Below are positions 46,062 to 55,507 of a DNA stretch of 64,000 nt, in pieces (positions within the stretch are counted from its first letter, which is position 1; the number at the start of each line of letters is the position of its first letter). The notes beneath the pieces were generated by a model. The model did not search any database. It worked only from the letters and a program-made list of their open reading frames with translations, and was not told the DNA's origin. This DNA is from Aquimarina sp. BL5 (GTDB lineage Bacteria; Bacteroidota; Bacteroidia; Flavobacteriales; Flavobacteriaceae), in the NCBI RefSeq assembly GCF_003443675.1, contig NZ_CP031963.1, positions 5,673,501 to 5,737,500 on the forward strand. Direction: 5' to 3'. The translations under genes and the position numbers were made by a program.

Positions 46062-46481
46062 ATGATTATTCAAACCTGCCCTAATTGTGGTTCCGATAAA
46101 TATATTAAGAGTGGTATTGTTAATAATAGACAACGATATAAGTGTAAATCCTGTAATTATTTTTTTTCGGTTAATAAAATAGGGAAGAAAATTGATGATT
46201 ATTATGTTAATAAAGCGCTCCAGTTGTACTTAGAAGGGTTAGCATATCGAGAAATAGAAAGGGTTTTGGGAATTTCTCATGTCAGTATTATGAATTGGGT
46301 AAAAAAGTACAATATAAAGAGACCTTATAATCATAACTATCATCCAACCTATAAAATTCTGAGTGCATCAGAATTGTCAATTTATTTTCAGGATGTACAT
46401 AATTTATCTGGCGCAGGTTGTGTTGTTACTGAACTAGGAGATAAATTTATGCTTATTAAATGGGAACGTTTCAGAGATTAG
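46062..46481 (+). CDS. InsA-like zinc-ribbon/HTH protein without transposase partner (candidate regulator)
   Basis: A 139-residue protein. Residues 1-35 are a zinc ribbon with Cys6, Cys9, Cys28 and Cys31 (TCPNCG, YKCKSC) of the IS1/IS1595 InsA type, and residues about 50-85 a helix-turn-helix (LEGLAYREIERVLGISHVSI then MNWVKKY). In IS1 this would be followed by the DDE part; here it is replaced by a unique 45-residue C-terminus (ILSASELSIYFQDVHNLSGA to RFRD). No insB frame or terminal repeats are seen nearby. It lies 120 nt upstream of the porin gene of the acetate locus. I infer a domesticated DNA-binding protein, possibly regulating that locus. Confidence 0.75.
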   Translation: MIIQTCPNCGSDKYIKSGIVNNRQRYKCKSCNYFFSVNKIGKKIDDYYVNKALQLYLEGLAYREIERVLGISHVSIMNWVKKYNIKRPYNHNYHPTYKILSASELSIYFQDVHNLSGAGCVVTELGDKFMLIKWERFRD

Positions 46482-46601
46482 ATATAGTAAATTACCAAAA
46501 AAGTATAGTATGTTTTTATTAACTAATGCTTTTTAGGAGATTCGTAGTGTGCACAACATTATTTTAATTACAACACTAATTCTAATCTTTAAAACTTTAT
46601 T

Positions 46602-47831
46602 ATGAAACAACTTATATTATTGTTGGGAATATTTATTTTTTCCTTTCAATATTCGTATTCACAGGGTTCTCCGGATTATACAGGAGGATTAAAGGTGAAA
46701 CTTAATGAAGATGGATCAAAATATTTCAGAGTAATTTCTTGGGCTCAATTTTGGGCGCAGTATAACGATGATGTCCCTGATGATGAGAGTAAAACTAATT
46801 TTAGTATCAGACGGGCGCGTATTCTGATGTACGCACAGATAAACAAAGACTTCCTTATTCTTACACATTTTGGATTAAACAGTTTAAATGCTAATAATCA
46901 AAGTCCTACAGGACTAGGAGAAAGTTCTCAATTGTTTTTTCATGGTGTATGGGCGCAGTATAGTCTAGGATCAAATCATGCGATTGGTGCAGGTTTACAT
47001 TATTGGAACGGTATTTCTAGATTGAATAATCAGAGTACTTTAAATATGATGACTTTGGATAATAATAGACAATCTTGGGCAACTATAGGTTTATCCGATC
47101 AATTTGCTCGTCATATTGGTATATATGCTAAAGGATCTTTTGGTAATTTTTTATATCAAATATCTGTCAATGAATCGATAACCAATAATTTGCAAGCCGG
47201 AGTAGATCCTGCTGCTGGAGGTCCAGCAGTATATGCTGGACGCAGATTGCTGGGGTCTAGAGATGCGGGTAAAAACTTTGCTGGATATTTTGAATATAAT
47301 TTTATGGACAAAGAATCAAATTTTTTACCTTACAAAGTAGGAACGTATCTGGGTGGTAAAAAAATGTTTAATGTGGGAGCAGGATTCTTTTATCACCCCG
47401 AAGGAAGTGTACTTGCTAATGCAGATGGAACGCTAGAGGGGCAGGATGTTGCTATATTCGCTGTTGATGCTTTTTATGATGCTCCATTAGGAACTAATGG
47501 GTCAGCAATTACGGCATACGCCACGTTTCAAAATAATGATTACGGAGAGAATTTTACCTTAGGACAAACTTACGAAACTGGGTCAATGATTTATGGTCAT
47601 GTAGGTTACGTGATTCCTAATACCAATAAAAAAATTAAGTTTCAACCGTATGCATTGTTTAAAACAAGATCAATTGAAGCTATAGATGACAATGCTACTA
47701 GTTTTGGATTAGGAGCCAATGCATATATAAGTGGTCATAATTCTAAACTAACATTAGAATATCAGAATACAAAATACGGCGATAATGATGCTCAAGGAGT
47801 CTTAACGCTACAAGCTATGATCTATCTATAA
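46602..47831 (+). CDS. Outer-membrane porin
   Basis: A 409-residue protein with signal peptide MKQLILLLGIFIFSFQYSYS and an aromatic-rich beta-barrel pattern to the C-terminus (GDNDAQGVLTLQAMIYL). VISWAQFWAQYNDDVPDDES and NFSIRRARILMYAQINKDFL resemble the phosphate-selective OprO/OprP-like family as found in Bacteroidota. Substrate specificity is not determinable. It is the first gene of a run with DUF4212 (12 nt away) and the symporter, so it probably admits acetate or other carboxylates to the periplasm. Its start is preceded by a 120-nt gap after the InsA-like gene. Confidence 0.82.
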   Translation: MKQLILLLGIFIFSFQYSYSQGSPDYTGGLKVKLNEDGSKYFRVISWAQFWAQYNDDVPDDESKTNFSIRRARILMYAQINKDFLILTHFGLNSLNANNQSPTGLGESSQLFFHGVWAQYSLGSNHAIGAGLHYWNGISRLNNQSTLNMMTLDNNRQSWATIGLSDQFARHIGIYAKGSFGNFLYQISVNESITNNLQAGVDPAAGGPAVYAGRRLLGSRDAGKNFAGYFEYNFMDKESNFLPYKVGTYLGGKKMFNVGAGFFYHPEGSVLANADGTLEGQDVAIFAVDAFYDAPLGTNGSAITAYATFQNNDYGENFTLGQTYETGSMIYGHVGYVIPNTNKKIKFQPYALFKTRSIEAIDDNATSFGLGANAYISGHNSKLTLEYQNTKYGDNDAQGVLTLQAMIYL

Positions 47832-47842
47832 AATTTTAAAAT

Positions 47843-48106
47843 ATGACAGAAAAACAGAAAAAGGCAAAAGCCTATTGGAAAGAGAATGTGAAATATCTTT
47901 TTATTCTTCTCGCTATTTGGTTTGTAGTATCGTATGGTGCGGGTATTTTGTTAAAGGATGCCTTAAATAATATTCGTCTTGGAGGTTTTCGACTAGGATT
48001 CTGGTTTGCTCAGCAAGGGTCTATATATGTGTTCGTGATTTTGATCTTTGTATATGTGCGATTGATGAATAAGTTAGATAAAAAGTATGGGTACGACAAA
48101 GATTAG
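47843..48106 (+). CDS. DUF4212 domain protein (symporter small subunit)
   Basis: An 87-residue membrane protein with two hydrophobic segments (about 15-36 and 51-72) and the block RLGGFRLGFWFAQQGSIYVF, which is diagnostic of DUF4212. The family is almost always encoded just upstream of VC_2705-type sodium:solute symporters and is taken to be an accessory subunit. Here the symporter gene follows after 125 nt and the porin precedes it by 12 nt. A TTAGCTA motif overlaps its stop codon region. Confidence 0.92.
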   Translation: MTEKQKKAKAYWKENVKYLFILLAIWFVVSYGAGILLKDALNNIRLGGFRLGFWFAQQGSIYVFVILIFVYVRLMNKLDKKYGYDKD

Positions 48107-48231
48107 CTAGTCGTTATACCGTGTGAAATATTTTAGGATAGCATTGATGAATTTTTGTTCAAAGAAATCCTATTAATAATAATATCCCAAAGAGGAAATA
48201 AAATTAAAATAACAATTTAAGATATAAAATT

Positions 48232-50022
48232 ATGAGTGTTCAATTATGGACTTATATTATTGTAGGAGTCACCTTCGCATTATATATTGGTATAGCTATC
48301 TGGTCAAGAGCTAGTTCTACAAAAGAGTTTTATGTAGCAGGTGGAGGTGTTTCTCCATTGGCTAATGGTATGGCTACGGCTGCAGATTGGATGAGTGCAG
48401 CTTCTTTCATATCTATGGCTGGAATTATTGCATTTGCCGGATATGATGGAGCTGTTTATTTAATGGGATGGACCGGAGGGTATGTATTATTAGCATTATT
48501 GCTAGCACCTTATCTTCGTAAATTCGGAAAGTTTACTGTCCCAGATTTTATTGGAGACCGTTATTATTCTAAAACAGCGCGATCAGTAGCAGTATTTTGC
48601 GCATTATTAGTATCCTTTACCTATGTCGCGGGACAGATGAGAGGAGTAGGGATAGTTTTTTCTCGATTTTTAGAAGTAGATATTAATACAGGTGTAATTA
48701 TCGGGATGATTATTGTCCTTTTTTATGCAGTGTTAGGCGGTATGAAAGGAATCACTTATACACAAGTTGCACAATACTGCGTGTTGATATTTGCTTTTAT
48801 GGTTCCAGCTATTTTTATTTCTATACAAATGACAGGCAATCCAATTCCACAATTAGGATTTGGAGGTACAGTTACAGATGGATCGGGAGTATATTTGTTA
48901 GATAAGTTGGATGGACTTAGTACAGAACTAGGTTTTGCAGCATATACAGATGGATCAAAATCGACATTAGATGTATTTGCAATTACATTGGCATTAATGG
49001 TAGGAACAGCAGGTTTACCACACGTAATTGTTCGGTTTTTTACTGTGAAACGAGTAAAAGATGCTCGTAAATCCGCAGGATATGCGTTACTATTAATCGC
49101 AATTTTATACACGACTGCTCCTGCAGTGGCTGTTTTTGCTAAAACGAATTTGATAGAATCTGTTCAGAATAAGAAGTACGAAGAGCTTCCGGCTTGGTTT
49201 AAGAATTGGGAAGATACAGGACTACTAGGTTGGACGGATAAAAATGGAGATGGACAGGTACAGTATTCTAGTGGTCACTCTGTAGAAGGAAATAAGAACA
49301 AACCTATTTTTGATGGTAAAAATAGAGGAGAAAATGGTCAAAGAATGATCACTAATGTAAATGCAGCAACAAAAAATGAGCTTTTTGTAGATAGAGATAT
49401 TATGGTATTAGCAAATCCAGAGATAGCAAACTTGCCAAATTGGGTAATCGCATTGGTAGCAGCAGGAGGATTGGCAGCAGCATTATCTACAGCAGCTGGT
49501 TTATTATTGGTTATTTCTTCTTCTGTATCACATGATTTAATCAAGAAAATGATTAAGCCAGATATTTCTGAAAAAGGAGAACTAATCGCTGCTCGTCTTT
49601 CTGCTGTAGCGGCAGTTTGTGTAGCGGGATATTTTGGCATCAATCCACCAGGTTTTGTCGCAGCAGTAGTAGCATTAGCCTTTGGGTTAGCTGCAGCATC
49701 ATTTTTTCCAGCAATTGTTTTGGGAATTTTTTACAAAAGAATGAATAAAGAAGGAGCAGTAGCAGGAATGGTTGTAGGTATTTTGTGTATGCTATTATAT
49801 ATGATTAAGTATAAACTAGGATGGTTTGATGAAACACTTCCACCTTCAAGCGAGTGGTGGTTTGGGATTTCACCAGAAGGTTTTGGTGCTGTAGCTATGG
49901 TTATTAATTTTATAATATCCTTGGTAGTATCTAAATTCACTGCTGCACCTCCTGAAGATGTTCAGGAGATTGTAGAAAACATTAGGTTACCTAATAATGC
50001 GGGAGAAGCAACTGGTCATTAA
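48232..50022 (+). CDS. Sodium:solute symporter, VC_2705/ActP-like (probable acetate uptake)
   Basis: A 596-residue inner-membrane protein with about 13 hydrophobic segments. SSTKEFYVAGGGVSPLANGM and ATAADWMSAASFISMAGIIA are the signature N-terminal blocks of the cation/acetate symporter branch; VAGQMRGVGIVFSRFLEVD and GLPHVIVRFFTVKRVKDARK continue it. A hydrophilic insertion of about 90 residues (around 310-400, EKTN...DKNGDGQVQYSS) is characteristic of the VC_2705 subfamily. The neighbours DUF4212 and acs support acetate or another short carboxylate as substrate. A hairpin follows immediately, probably limiting read-through into the sensor genes. Confidence 0.93.
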   Translation: MSVQLWTYIIVGVTFALYIGIAIWSRASSTKEFYVAGGGVSPLANGMATAADWMSAASFISMAGIIAFAGYDGAVYLMGWTGGYVLLALLLAPYLRKFGKFTVPDFIGDRYYSKTARSVAVFCALLVSFTYVAGQMRGVGIVFSRFLEVDINTGVIIGMIIVLFYAVLGGMKGITYTQVAQYCVLIFAFMVPAIFISIQMTGNPIPQLGFGGTVTDGSGVYLLDKLDGLSTELGFAAYTDGSKSTLDVFAITLALMVGTAGLPHVIVRFFTVKRVKDARKSAGYALLLIAILYTTAPAVAVFAKTNLIESVQNKKYEELPAWFKNWEDTGLLGWTDKNGDGQVQYSSGHSVEGNKNKPIFDGKNRGENGQRMITNVNAATKNELFVDRDIMVLANPEIANLPNWVIALVAAGGLAAALSTAAGLLLVISSSVSHDLIKKMIKPDISEKGELIAARLSAVAAVCVAGYFGINPPGFVAAVVALAFGLAAASFFPAIVLGIFYKRMNKEGAVAGMVVGILCMLLYMIKYKLGWFDETLPPSSEWWFGISPEGFGAVAMVINFIISLVVSKFTAAPPEDVQEIVENIRLPNNAGEATGH

Positions 50023-50031
50023 AAATAATCA

Positions 50032-50066
50032 AAAACCTATGTGACTAAAAAGATCACATAGGTTTT
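50032..50066 (+). terminator. Hairpin between symporter and sensor genes
   Basis: AAAACCTATGTGA pairs perfectly with TCACATAGGTTTT (13 bp) around a 9-nt loop. It lies 10 nt after the symporter stop and 17 nt before the next gene, so it may be a partial terminator or attenuator within the locus. Confidence 0.75.
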
Positions 50067-50082
50067 AAATTAGATCATTTAT

Positions 50083-50277
50083 ATGAAGAAACGCCATCAA
50101 CAAAAATTGATTATACTGTCATTAGCACTGTTATTATTGTTTAATATTCCACTGGTTTTAATATTTAATCATTCTGGAAATATATCAGGTTTTCCCATTA
50201 TGTATTTTTTTATTTTTTTGATTTGGGCAATAGCAATCTTTATTTCTGCTATTATTTTAAAAAAGTATTATGAGTAA
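50083..50277 (+). CDS. Small two-helix membrane protein
   Basis: A 64-residue protein with a basic N-terminus (MKKRHQQKL), two hydrophobic segments (about 10-28 and 37-58) and a short charged end (KKYYE). Its stop overlaps the start of the sensor kinase gene by 8 nt, which implies translational coupling and stable association with it. Similar small frames precede symporter-type sensor kinases elsewhere, parallel to DUF4212 before the symporter. A function as a small subunit of the sensor is inferred from this arrangement. Confidence 0.7.
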   Translation: MKKRHQQKLIILSLALLLLFNIPLVLIFNHSGNISGFPIMYFFIFLIWAIAIFISAIILKKYYE

Positions 50278-52966
50278 TTATATTTTAATATTCATAATCG
50301 TAGTGTATTTAGCATTTTTATTTGGAGTGGCTTTTTGGGCAGAAAAAAAGGCAAAGAGTACTTGGGTGAATAATGCATACGTTTATACATTATCACTTGC
50401 TGTTTATTGTTCGGCATGGACTTATTATGGGAGTGTGGGAATTGCTGCTACTTCGGGAATTAGTTTTTTAACGACGTATTTAGGACCTGTGATAGCGTTT
50501 CCATTATGGATAATCGTTTTAAAAAAAATAATACGAATCTCTAAACAACAAAAAGTATCTAGCATTGCAGATTTTATATCCTTGCGTTACGGGAACAATA
50601 GATTTTTAGGAGCGTTAGTAACTATAATTTGTGTTTTAGCTATTGTACCATATATCTCATTACAGTTAAAAGCTATTTCAGAAACGTTTTCGATTATTTC
50701 TGAGGATATGATTCCTTCATCTACTTCAATTTTTCAGGACACTACTTTTTATGTAGCGCTCTTGCTAGCGATATTTGCTGCCTTTTTTGGTACTCGAGTC
50801 ACAGATGCTACTCGAAGAAGGCAAGGAATTGTTTTTTCAGTTGCGGTAGAATCCATTTTGAAACTTGTTTTCTTTTTGATAATAGGAGTTTATGTAACTT
50901 ACTTTTTATTCGATGGTACCGGAGATATATACGATAAAATTTCTTCCGTAGAAAATTTAAAATCTCTAACTACACTTGATGGATTAGAAGCAGGTATAAA
51001 TTGGTATTTTATGATTGCACTATCGTTTTTTGCCATTTTTTTATTGCCAAGACAGTTTCAGGTAGCTGTTGTTGAAAATACTTCAGAAAAACATTTAAAA
51101 AAAGCGATTTGGCTCTTTCCTTTATATCTTTTATTATTTAATGTATTCGTAATATTTGTAGCTTGGGGAGGAAAGTTAAGTCTCGATGAAAGTTTAAATC
51201 CAGATTATTATACATTATTACTACCATTACAACACGACAATATTTTTTTGGCGACCTTGGTATTTTTAGGAGGGTTTTCTGCCGTAATTTCAATGGTGGT
51301 TGTTTCTACACTAGCACTTTCAGTTATGCTCAGTAATAATTTAATTATTCCATATGGTTTTTTAGATAAGTTTAGCAGAAGTCATCCAGAGAGAAATGCG
51401 AACTATATAAAGAACATTAGAAGAATAGCAATTTTTTCATTGATTGTCGGGGCTTATTTATTTTATATTAATTTTAATGTACAGTTGTCCTTATTTTCGA
51501 TTGGACAAATATCTTTTGTGATCATTGCGCAACTGGCACCGGCATTTTTTATAGGATTATTTTGGAATAGAGGTTCTGCTATCGCGGCCAAATCCGGAAT
51601 AATAGCTGGAATATTAATAACAATATACACCCTAATCCTTCCTTTTGTTCAGGATATTATAGTAGGTAATACAGATTTTATAGCAAACGGACCTTTTGGG
51701 ATTGCACTATTAAGACCTTATGAACTGTTAGGGATCGATTTTATGACACCTGTTACTCACGCTTTTTTTTGGAGTATGTTTTTTAATATTATGATATATT
51801 TATCAGTATCGATTTCTCAGAAAGGAAATTATAGAGAACGTAATTATGCTGAAATGTTTGTGAATAATAGTTATGATTCTTTACAAGAAAGTGCCTATGT
51901 ATGGAAAGGAGAGGCATATGTGTCGGATATTAGAAATTTATTGATAAAATTCCTAGGAATCCAAAGAACGGAAAGAGCTTTAAATCTTTTTTATAGAAAA
52001 CATGATTTACCACCAACGCTTAAGAAAGCAGATTCTAGATTAATTAATTTTTCAGAAAAATTGTTAACAGGAAGTATAGGAGGAGCTTCATCCAGAATAT
52101 TGATAGCTAGTGTCGTAAAAGAGCAACCGGTTACTTTGGTAGAAGTGTTAGAGATTTTAGAAGAAAGTAAAAAAACAATTTCTACAAACAAGTTTTTAAA
52201 ACAAAGATCTGATGAGCTTACGGAGTTAACGGATGAACTAAAAAAAGCCAACGAAGAGTTAAAGCTTCAAGACAAAATAAAAGATGAATTTTTAGATACA
52301 GTCGCGCACGAGCTCAAAACTCCGATTACGTCAATCAGAGCTGCTTCAGAGGTTTTGTTGGATAATGATCAAGATATGCCAAATGATTTAAGAATTCAGT
52401 TTTTAGATACCATATTGATGGATTCAGAGCGTTTGTCTAAATTAATACATAATATACTCGATCTAGAGAAATTAGCATCGGGAAGAGAAGTTTTTGACAA
52501 GAGAAACAATAATTTAACAGAAACCATAAAACAAGCGATCTCCGGAGTTTATACAATTGCACAACAAAAAAACATTAGAATTGTCACTTCAGAATTACCT
52601 GAGGTAATTTTAGTTTTTTGTGATGAAGATCGAATGCTGCAAGTGTTTACGAATCTATTATCGAATGCTATTAAATTTGTAGAAGATAAAAAGGGGTTGA
52701 TTACGATTGCACTTTTAGACGTAGATGATTTTGTTAGAGTTACAATACAAGATAATGGAAAAGGGATCCCTAAAAGTGATAGGAAATATATATTTGATAA
52801 ATTTTATCAATCTCATAATCAAAACATCAAAAAACCTTTAGGTAGTGGCTTAGGTCTGGCTATATGTAAGCAAATTATAGAAGGGCATAATGGCGAAATA
52901 TGGATTGATGATTCTTTTAATAACGGAGCAAAATTTGTAATTGATTTGCCGAAGAGTTTAAAATAA
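50270..52966 (+). CDS. Sensor histidine kinase with N-terminal sodium:solute symporter domain (CbrA/CrbS-like)
   Basis: An 898-residue hybrid. Residues 1-510 form a symporter-like module of about 13 membrane segments (YCSAWTYYGSVGIAATSGIS, SSIADFISLRYGNNRFLGAL, FLLPRQFQVAVVENTSEKHL). A short cytosolic region and coiled coil (TELTDELKKANEELKLQDK) lead to the kinase: DTVAHELKTPITSIRAASEV with phospho-accepting His680, FTNLLSNAIKFVE (N box), DNGKGIPKSDRKYIFDKFYQ (G1) and GLGLAICKQIIEG (G2). CrbS in Vibrio and CbrA in Pseudomonas share this architecture, and CrbS controls acs. The adjacent response regulator and acs fit that role. No PAS domain is evident. Confidence 0.93.
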   Translation: MSNYILIFIIVVYLAFLFGVAFWAEKKAKSTWVNNAYVYTLSLAVYCSAWTYYGSVGIAATSGISFLTTYLGPVIAFPLWIIVLKKIIRISKQQKVSSIADFISLRYGNNRFLGALVTIICVLAIVPYISLQLKAISETFSIISEDMIPSSTSIFQDTTFYVALLLAIFAAFFGTRVTDATRRRQGIVFSVAVESILKLVFFLIIGVYVTYFLFDGTGDIYDKISSVENLKSLTTLDGLEAGINWYFMIALSFFAIFLLPRQFQVAVVENTSEKHLKKAIWLFPLYLLLFNVFVIFVAWGGKLSLDESLNPDYYTLLLPLQHDNIFLATLVFLGGFSAVISMVVVSTLALSVMLSNNLIIPYGFLDKFSRSHPERNANYIKNIRRIAIFSLIVGAYLFYINFNVQLSLFSIGQISFVIIAQLAPAFFIGLFWNRGSAIAAKSGIIAGILITIYTLILPFVQDIIVGNTDFIANGPFGIALLRPYELLGIDFMTPVTHAFFWSMFFNIMIYLSVSISQKGNYRERNYAEMFVNNSYDSLQESAYVWKGEAYVSDIRNLLIKFLGIQRTERALNLFYRKHDLPPTLKKADSRLINFSEKLLTGSIGGASSRILIASVVKEQPVTLVEVLEILEESKKTISTNKFLKQRSDELTELTDELKKANEELKLQDKIKDEFLDTVAHELKTPITSIRAASEVLLDNDQDMPNDLRIQFLDTILMDSERLSKLIHNILDLEKLASGREVFDKRNNNLTETIKQAISGVYTIAQQKNIRIVTSELPEVILVFCDEDRMLQVFTNLLSNAIKFVEDKKGLITIALLDVDDFVRVTIQDNGKGIPKSDRKYIFDKFYQSHNQNIKKPLGSGLGLAICKQIIEGHNGEIWIDDSFNNGAKFVIDLPKSLK

Positions 52967-53043
52967 TTTGGTAAAGAATCGATTATCGAAATGAAAAGAA
53001 AAGAAAAAGAAATTTTTATCTTACCAAAAGATAGAAAACCCAA

Positions 53044-53415
53044 ATGAAAATGCAAAAAAAAATATTAATAGTAGATGATGAACCTAATATTGTAATGTCT
53101 TTAGAGTATACATTTAAAAAACAGGATTTTGAAGTCTTCATTGCTAGAGATGGGAGCGAGGCTATCCAGATTCTAGAAACACAAATACCTACAGTAGTGC
53201 TTCTAGATATTATGATGCCAAATGTAGATGGATATCAAACATTAAAATATATAAGATCGAATCCAAAAACAAAAGACATTAAAGTGGTTTTTTTAACTGC
53301 TAAAAATAAAGCATCTGACATAGAAAAAGGACTAGAAATGGGAGTGGATAAATATCTTACAAAACCGTTTTCAGTTAAAAAAATTATTACTGAGATAAAG
53401 GCTTTAATTGAATAG
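53044..53415 (+). CDS. Receiver-only response regulator
   Basis: A 123-residue single-domain protein. ILIVDDEPNIV gives the acidic pair Asp11-Asp12, VLLDIMMPNVDGYQ the phosphorylation site Asp55, FLTAKN Thr85, and YLTKPFS Lys107. Nothing follows the receiver fold, so it has no DNA-binding output, unlike Vibrio CrbR, which carries a LuxR-type HTH. It lies 77 nt after the hybrid kinase gene on the same strand and is its obvious partner. The second Met (53050) is an equally possible start. Signal output must go through protein contacts or a separate DNA-binding protein. Confidence 0.93.
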   Translation: MKMQKKILIVDDEPNIVMSLEYTFKKQDFEVFIARDGSEAIQILETQIPTVVLLDIMMPNVDGYQTLKYIRSNPKTKDIKVVFLTAKNKASDIEKGLEMGVDKYLTKPFSVKKIITEIKALIE

Positions 53416-53457
53416 GATGTAAGGATATTTAATTTAAAAACATGTAACTAATCGCCT

Positions 53458-53486
53458 TTTAGCTAGAATAAAGTGTCGTTTAGCTA
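53458..53486 (+). promoter_or_regulatory. Direct repeat TTTAGCTA upstream of acs
   Basis: TTTAGCTA occurs at 53458-53465 and 53479-53486, 21 nt apart (two helical turns), each preceded by TCG a few bases earlier; the second sits in the palindrome TTTAGCTAAA. They lie 70-98 nt upstream of the acs start. TTAGCTA also occurs at 48103-48109, before the symporter gene. This is a candidate binding site for a regulator of acetate genes. Confidence 0.4.
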
Positions 53487-53555
53487 AATAATTTAAAAGG
53501 TAAAATGGTTATTAAGAAATTTAATATTTAGTAAAAAAAAATAAAATAAACTACA

Positions 53556-55484
53556 ATGAGTAACTATCACATAAAACATCTCGAGGAGTATTTTCAGGTA
53601 TATAGAAAATCTGTGCGTAATCCAGAACTTTTCTGGAGTGAAATTGCAGAAGAACATTTTTTATGGAGAAAGAAATGGGATAACGTTCTGGATTGGGATT
53701 TTTCTAAACCTGAAGTAAAATGGTTTGATGGAGCAAAGCTTAATATTACAGAAAACTGTATAGACAGACATCTATATGTTCGAGGGGATAAAACTGCAAT
53801 TTTATTCGAGCCCAATAATCCAGAAGAAGCTGCAGAACATATAACATATAATCAATTGCATGAGCGAGTATGTAAATTCGCAAATGTTCTAAAAACTAAA
53901 GGAGTTAAAAAAGGTGATCGTGTTTGTATTTACCTTCCTATGATTCCTGAGTTGGCAATTTCGGTATTGGCTTGTGCTAGAATTGGAGCAATACATTCTG
54001 TGATTTTTGCAGGATTTTCTGCTACAGCTCTAGCAACTAGAGTTAATGATTGTGAAGCTAAAATGATAATCACCTCTGATGGTTCTTATCGAGGATCAAA
54101 AACAATAGACCTGAAGGGTATTGTCGATGAAGCTGTTGAACAATGTCCGGGAGTGGAATCCGTATTGGTTGCAAAACGAATTAATACAGATGTTAAAATG
54201 AAATCAGGACGGGATGAATGGTTACAACCATTACTGGATAAAGCAGATGCAAATTGTATCCCAGAAGTTATGGATGCGGAAGATCCATTGTTCATTTTGT
54301 ATACCTCTGGTTCTACAGGAAAACCAAAGGGAATGATGCATACTACTGGAGGCTATATGGTCTATACGGCATTTACTTTTAAAAATGTTTTTCAGTATAG
54401 AGAAGATGATATCTATTGGTGTACTGCAGATATTGGTTGGATTACTGGTCATTCCTATATAGTATATGGCCCTTTAGCTAATGGAGCAACTACTGTAATG
54501 TTCGAGGGAGTGCCGTCATACCCGGATTATGGAAGGTTTTGGGATATCGTGCAAAAACATAAAATTACTCAGTTCTATACAGCACCAACCGCGATCAGAG
54601 CATTGGCTAAAGAAAATTTAGATTATGTAACTAAATATGATCTATCTAGTTTGAAAGTTTTAGGAACGGTAGGAGAGCCTATTAACGAAGAAGCTTGGCA
54701 TTGGTATAATGATCACGTAGGCCAAAAAGACTGTCCAATAGTGGATACTTGGTGGCAAACAGAAACAGGAGGTATTCTAATTTCTCCTATCCCTTTTGCT
54801 ACGCCTACAAAACCAACTTATGCTACTTTACCAATGCCTGGAATACAACCCACTTTAATGGATGAAAGTGGTAATGAAATTATAGGAAATCAGGTAGAAG
54901 GAAGATTATGCATTAAATTTCCTTGGCCATCAATAGCACGAACCATATGGGGAGATCACAATCGATATAGAGACACCTATTTTTCTGCATTCAAAAATAA
55001 ATACTTTACAGGAGATGGAGCCTTACGCGATGAAGTTGGGTATTATAGGATTACGGGTAGGGTAGATGATGTTATTATTGTCTCGGGTCATAATTTAGGA
55101 ACTGCACCGATTGAAGACGCGATTAATGAGCATCCTGCTGTTGCGGAATCAGCTATTGTCGGTTTTCCTCACGATATTAAAGGAAATGCATTATACGGAT
55201 TTGTTATACTAAAAGAAACAGGAGAATCTAGAGATCGAGATAACCTAAGTAAAGAGGTTAATCAGCAAATCACAGAACGTATAGGTCCTATCGCAAAACT
55301 TGATAAAATACAATTTGTTCCAGGACTTCCTAAAACTAGAAGTGGTAAAATCATGCGTCGTATTTTAAGAAAAATCGCATCTAATGATACTTCTGATCTA
55401 GGTGATATTAGTACTTTGTTAAACCCAGAAATAGTTGAAGAGATAATAGATGAGTTAGCATTTGTTACACCTGTTAAAAAATAA
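53556..55484 (+). CDS. acs: Acetyl-CoA synthetase
   Basis: A 642-residue AMP-forming enzyme converting acetate, ATP and CoA to acetyl-CoA in the cytosol. FILYTSGSTGKPKGMMHTTG is the phosphate-binding loop, DTWWQTETGGILISP the acetate/ATP motif with the specificity Trp, GRVDDVIIVSGHNLGTAPIE the hinge, and PKTRSGKIMRRILRKI carries the catalytic Lys598, the residue acetylated in Acs regulation. Length is close to the family norm of about 650. Its place after a CrbS-like kinase and its receiver supports acetate scavenging under two-component control. A long bidirectional terminator follows. Confidence 0.97.
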   Translation: MSNYHIKHLEEYFQVYRKSVRNPELFWSEIAEEHFLWRKKWDNVLDWDFSKPEVKWFDGAKLNITENCIDRHLYVRGDKTAILFEPNNPEEAAEHITYNQLHERVCKFANVLKTKGVKKGDRVCIYLPMIPELAISVLACARIGAIHSVIFAGFSATALATRVNDCEAKMIITSDGSYRGSKTIDLKGIVDEAVEQCPGVESVLVAKRINTDVKMKSGRDEWLQPLLDKADANCIPEVMDAEDPLFILYTSGSTGKPKGMMHTTGGYMVYTAFTFKNVFQYREDDIYWCTADIGWITGHSYIVYGPLANGATTVMFEGVPSYPDYGRFWDIVQKHKITQFYTAPTAIRALAKENLDYVTKYDLSSLKVLGTVGEPINEEAWHWYNDHVGQKDCPIVDTWWQTETGGILISPIPFATPTKPTYATLPMPGIQPTLMDESGNEIIGNQVEGRLCIKFPWPSIARTIWGDHNRYRDTYFSAFKNKYFTGDGALRDEVGYYRITGRVDDVIIVSGHNLGTAPIEDAINEHPAVAESAIVGFPHDIKGNALYGFVILKETGESRDRDNLSKEVNQQITERIGPIAKLDKIQFVPGLPKTRSGKIMRRILRKIASNDTSDLGDISTLLNPEIVEEIIDELAFVTPVKK

Positions 55485-55507
55485 TAAGATTTAATAATTA
55501 AGACTTT

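Noticed and set aside
46062..46481. Active IS1-family insertion sequence
   Set aside because: There is no insB/DDE frame, no terminal inverted repeats and no target duplication; only the InsA-like N-terminal fold is present.
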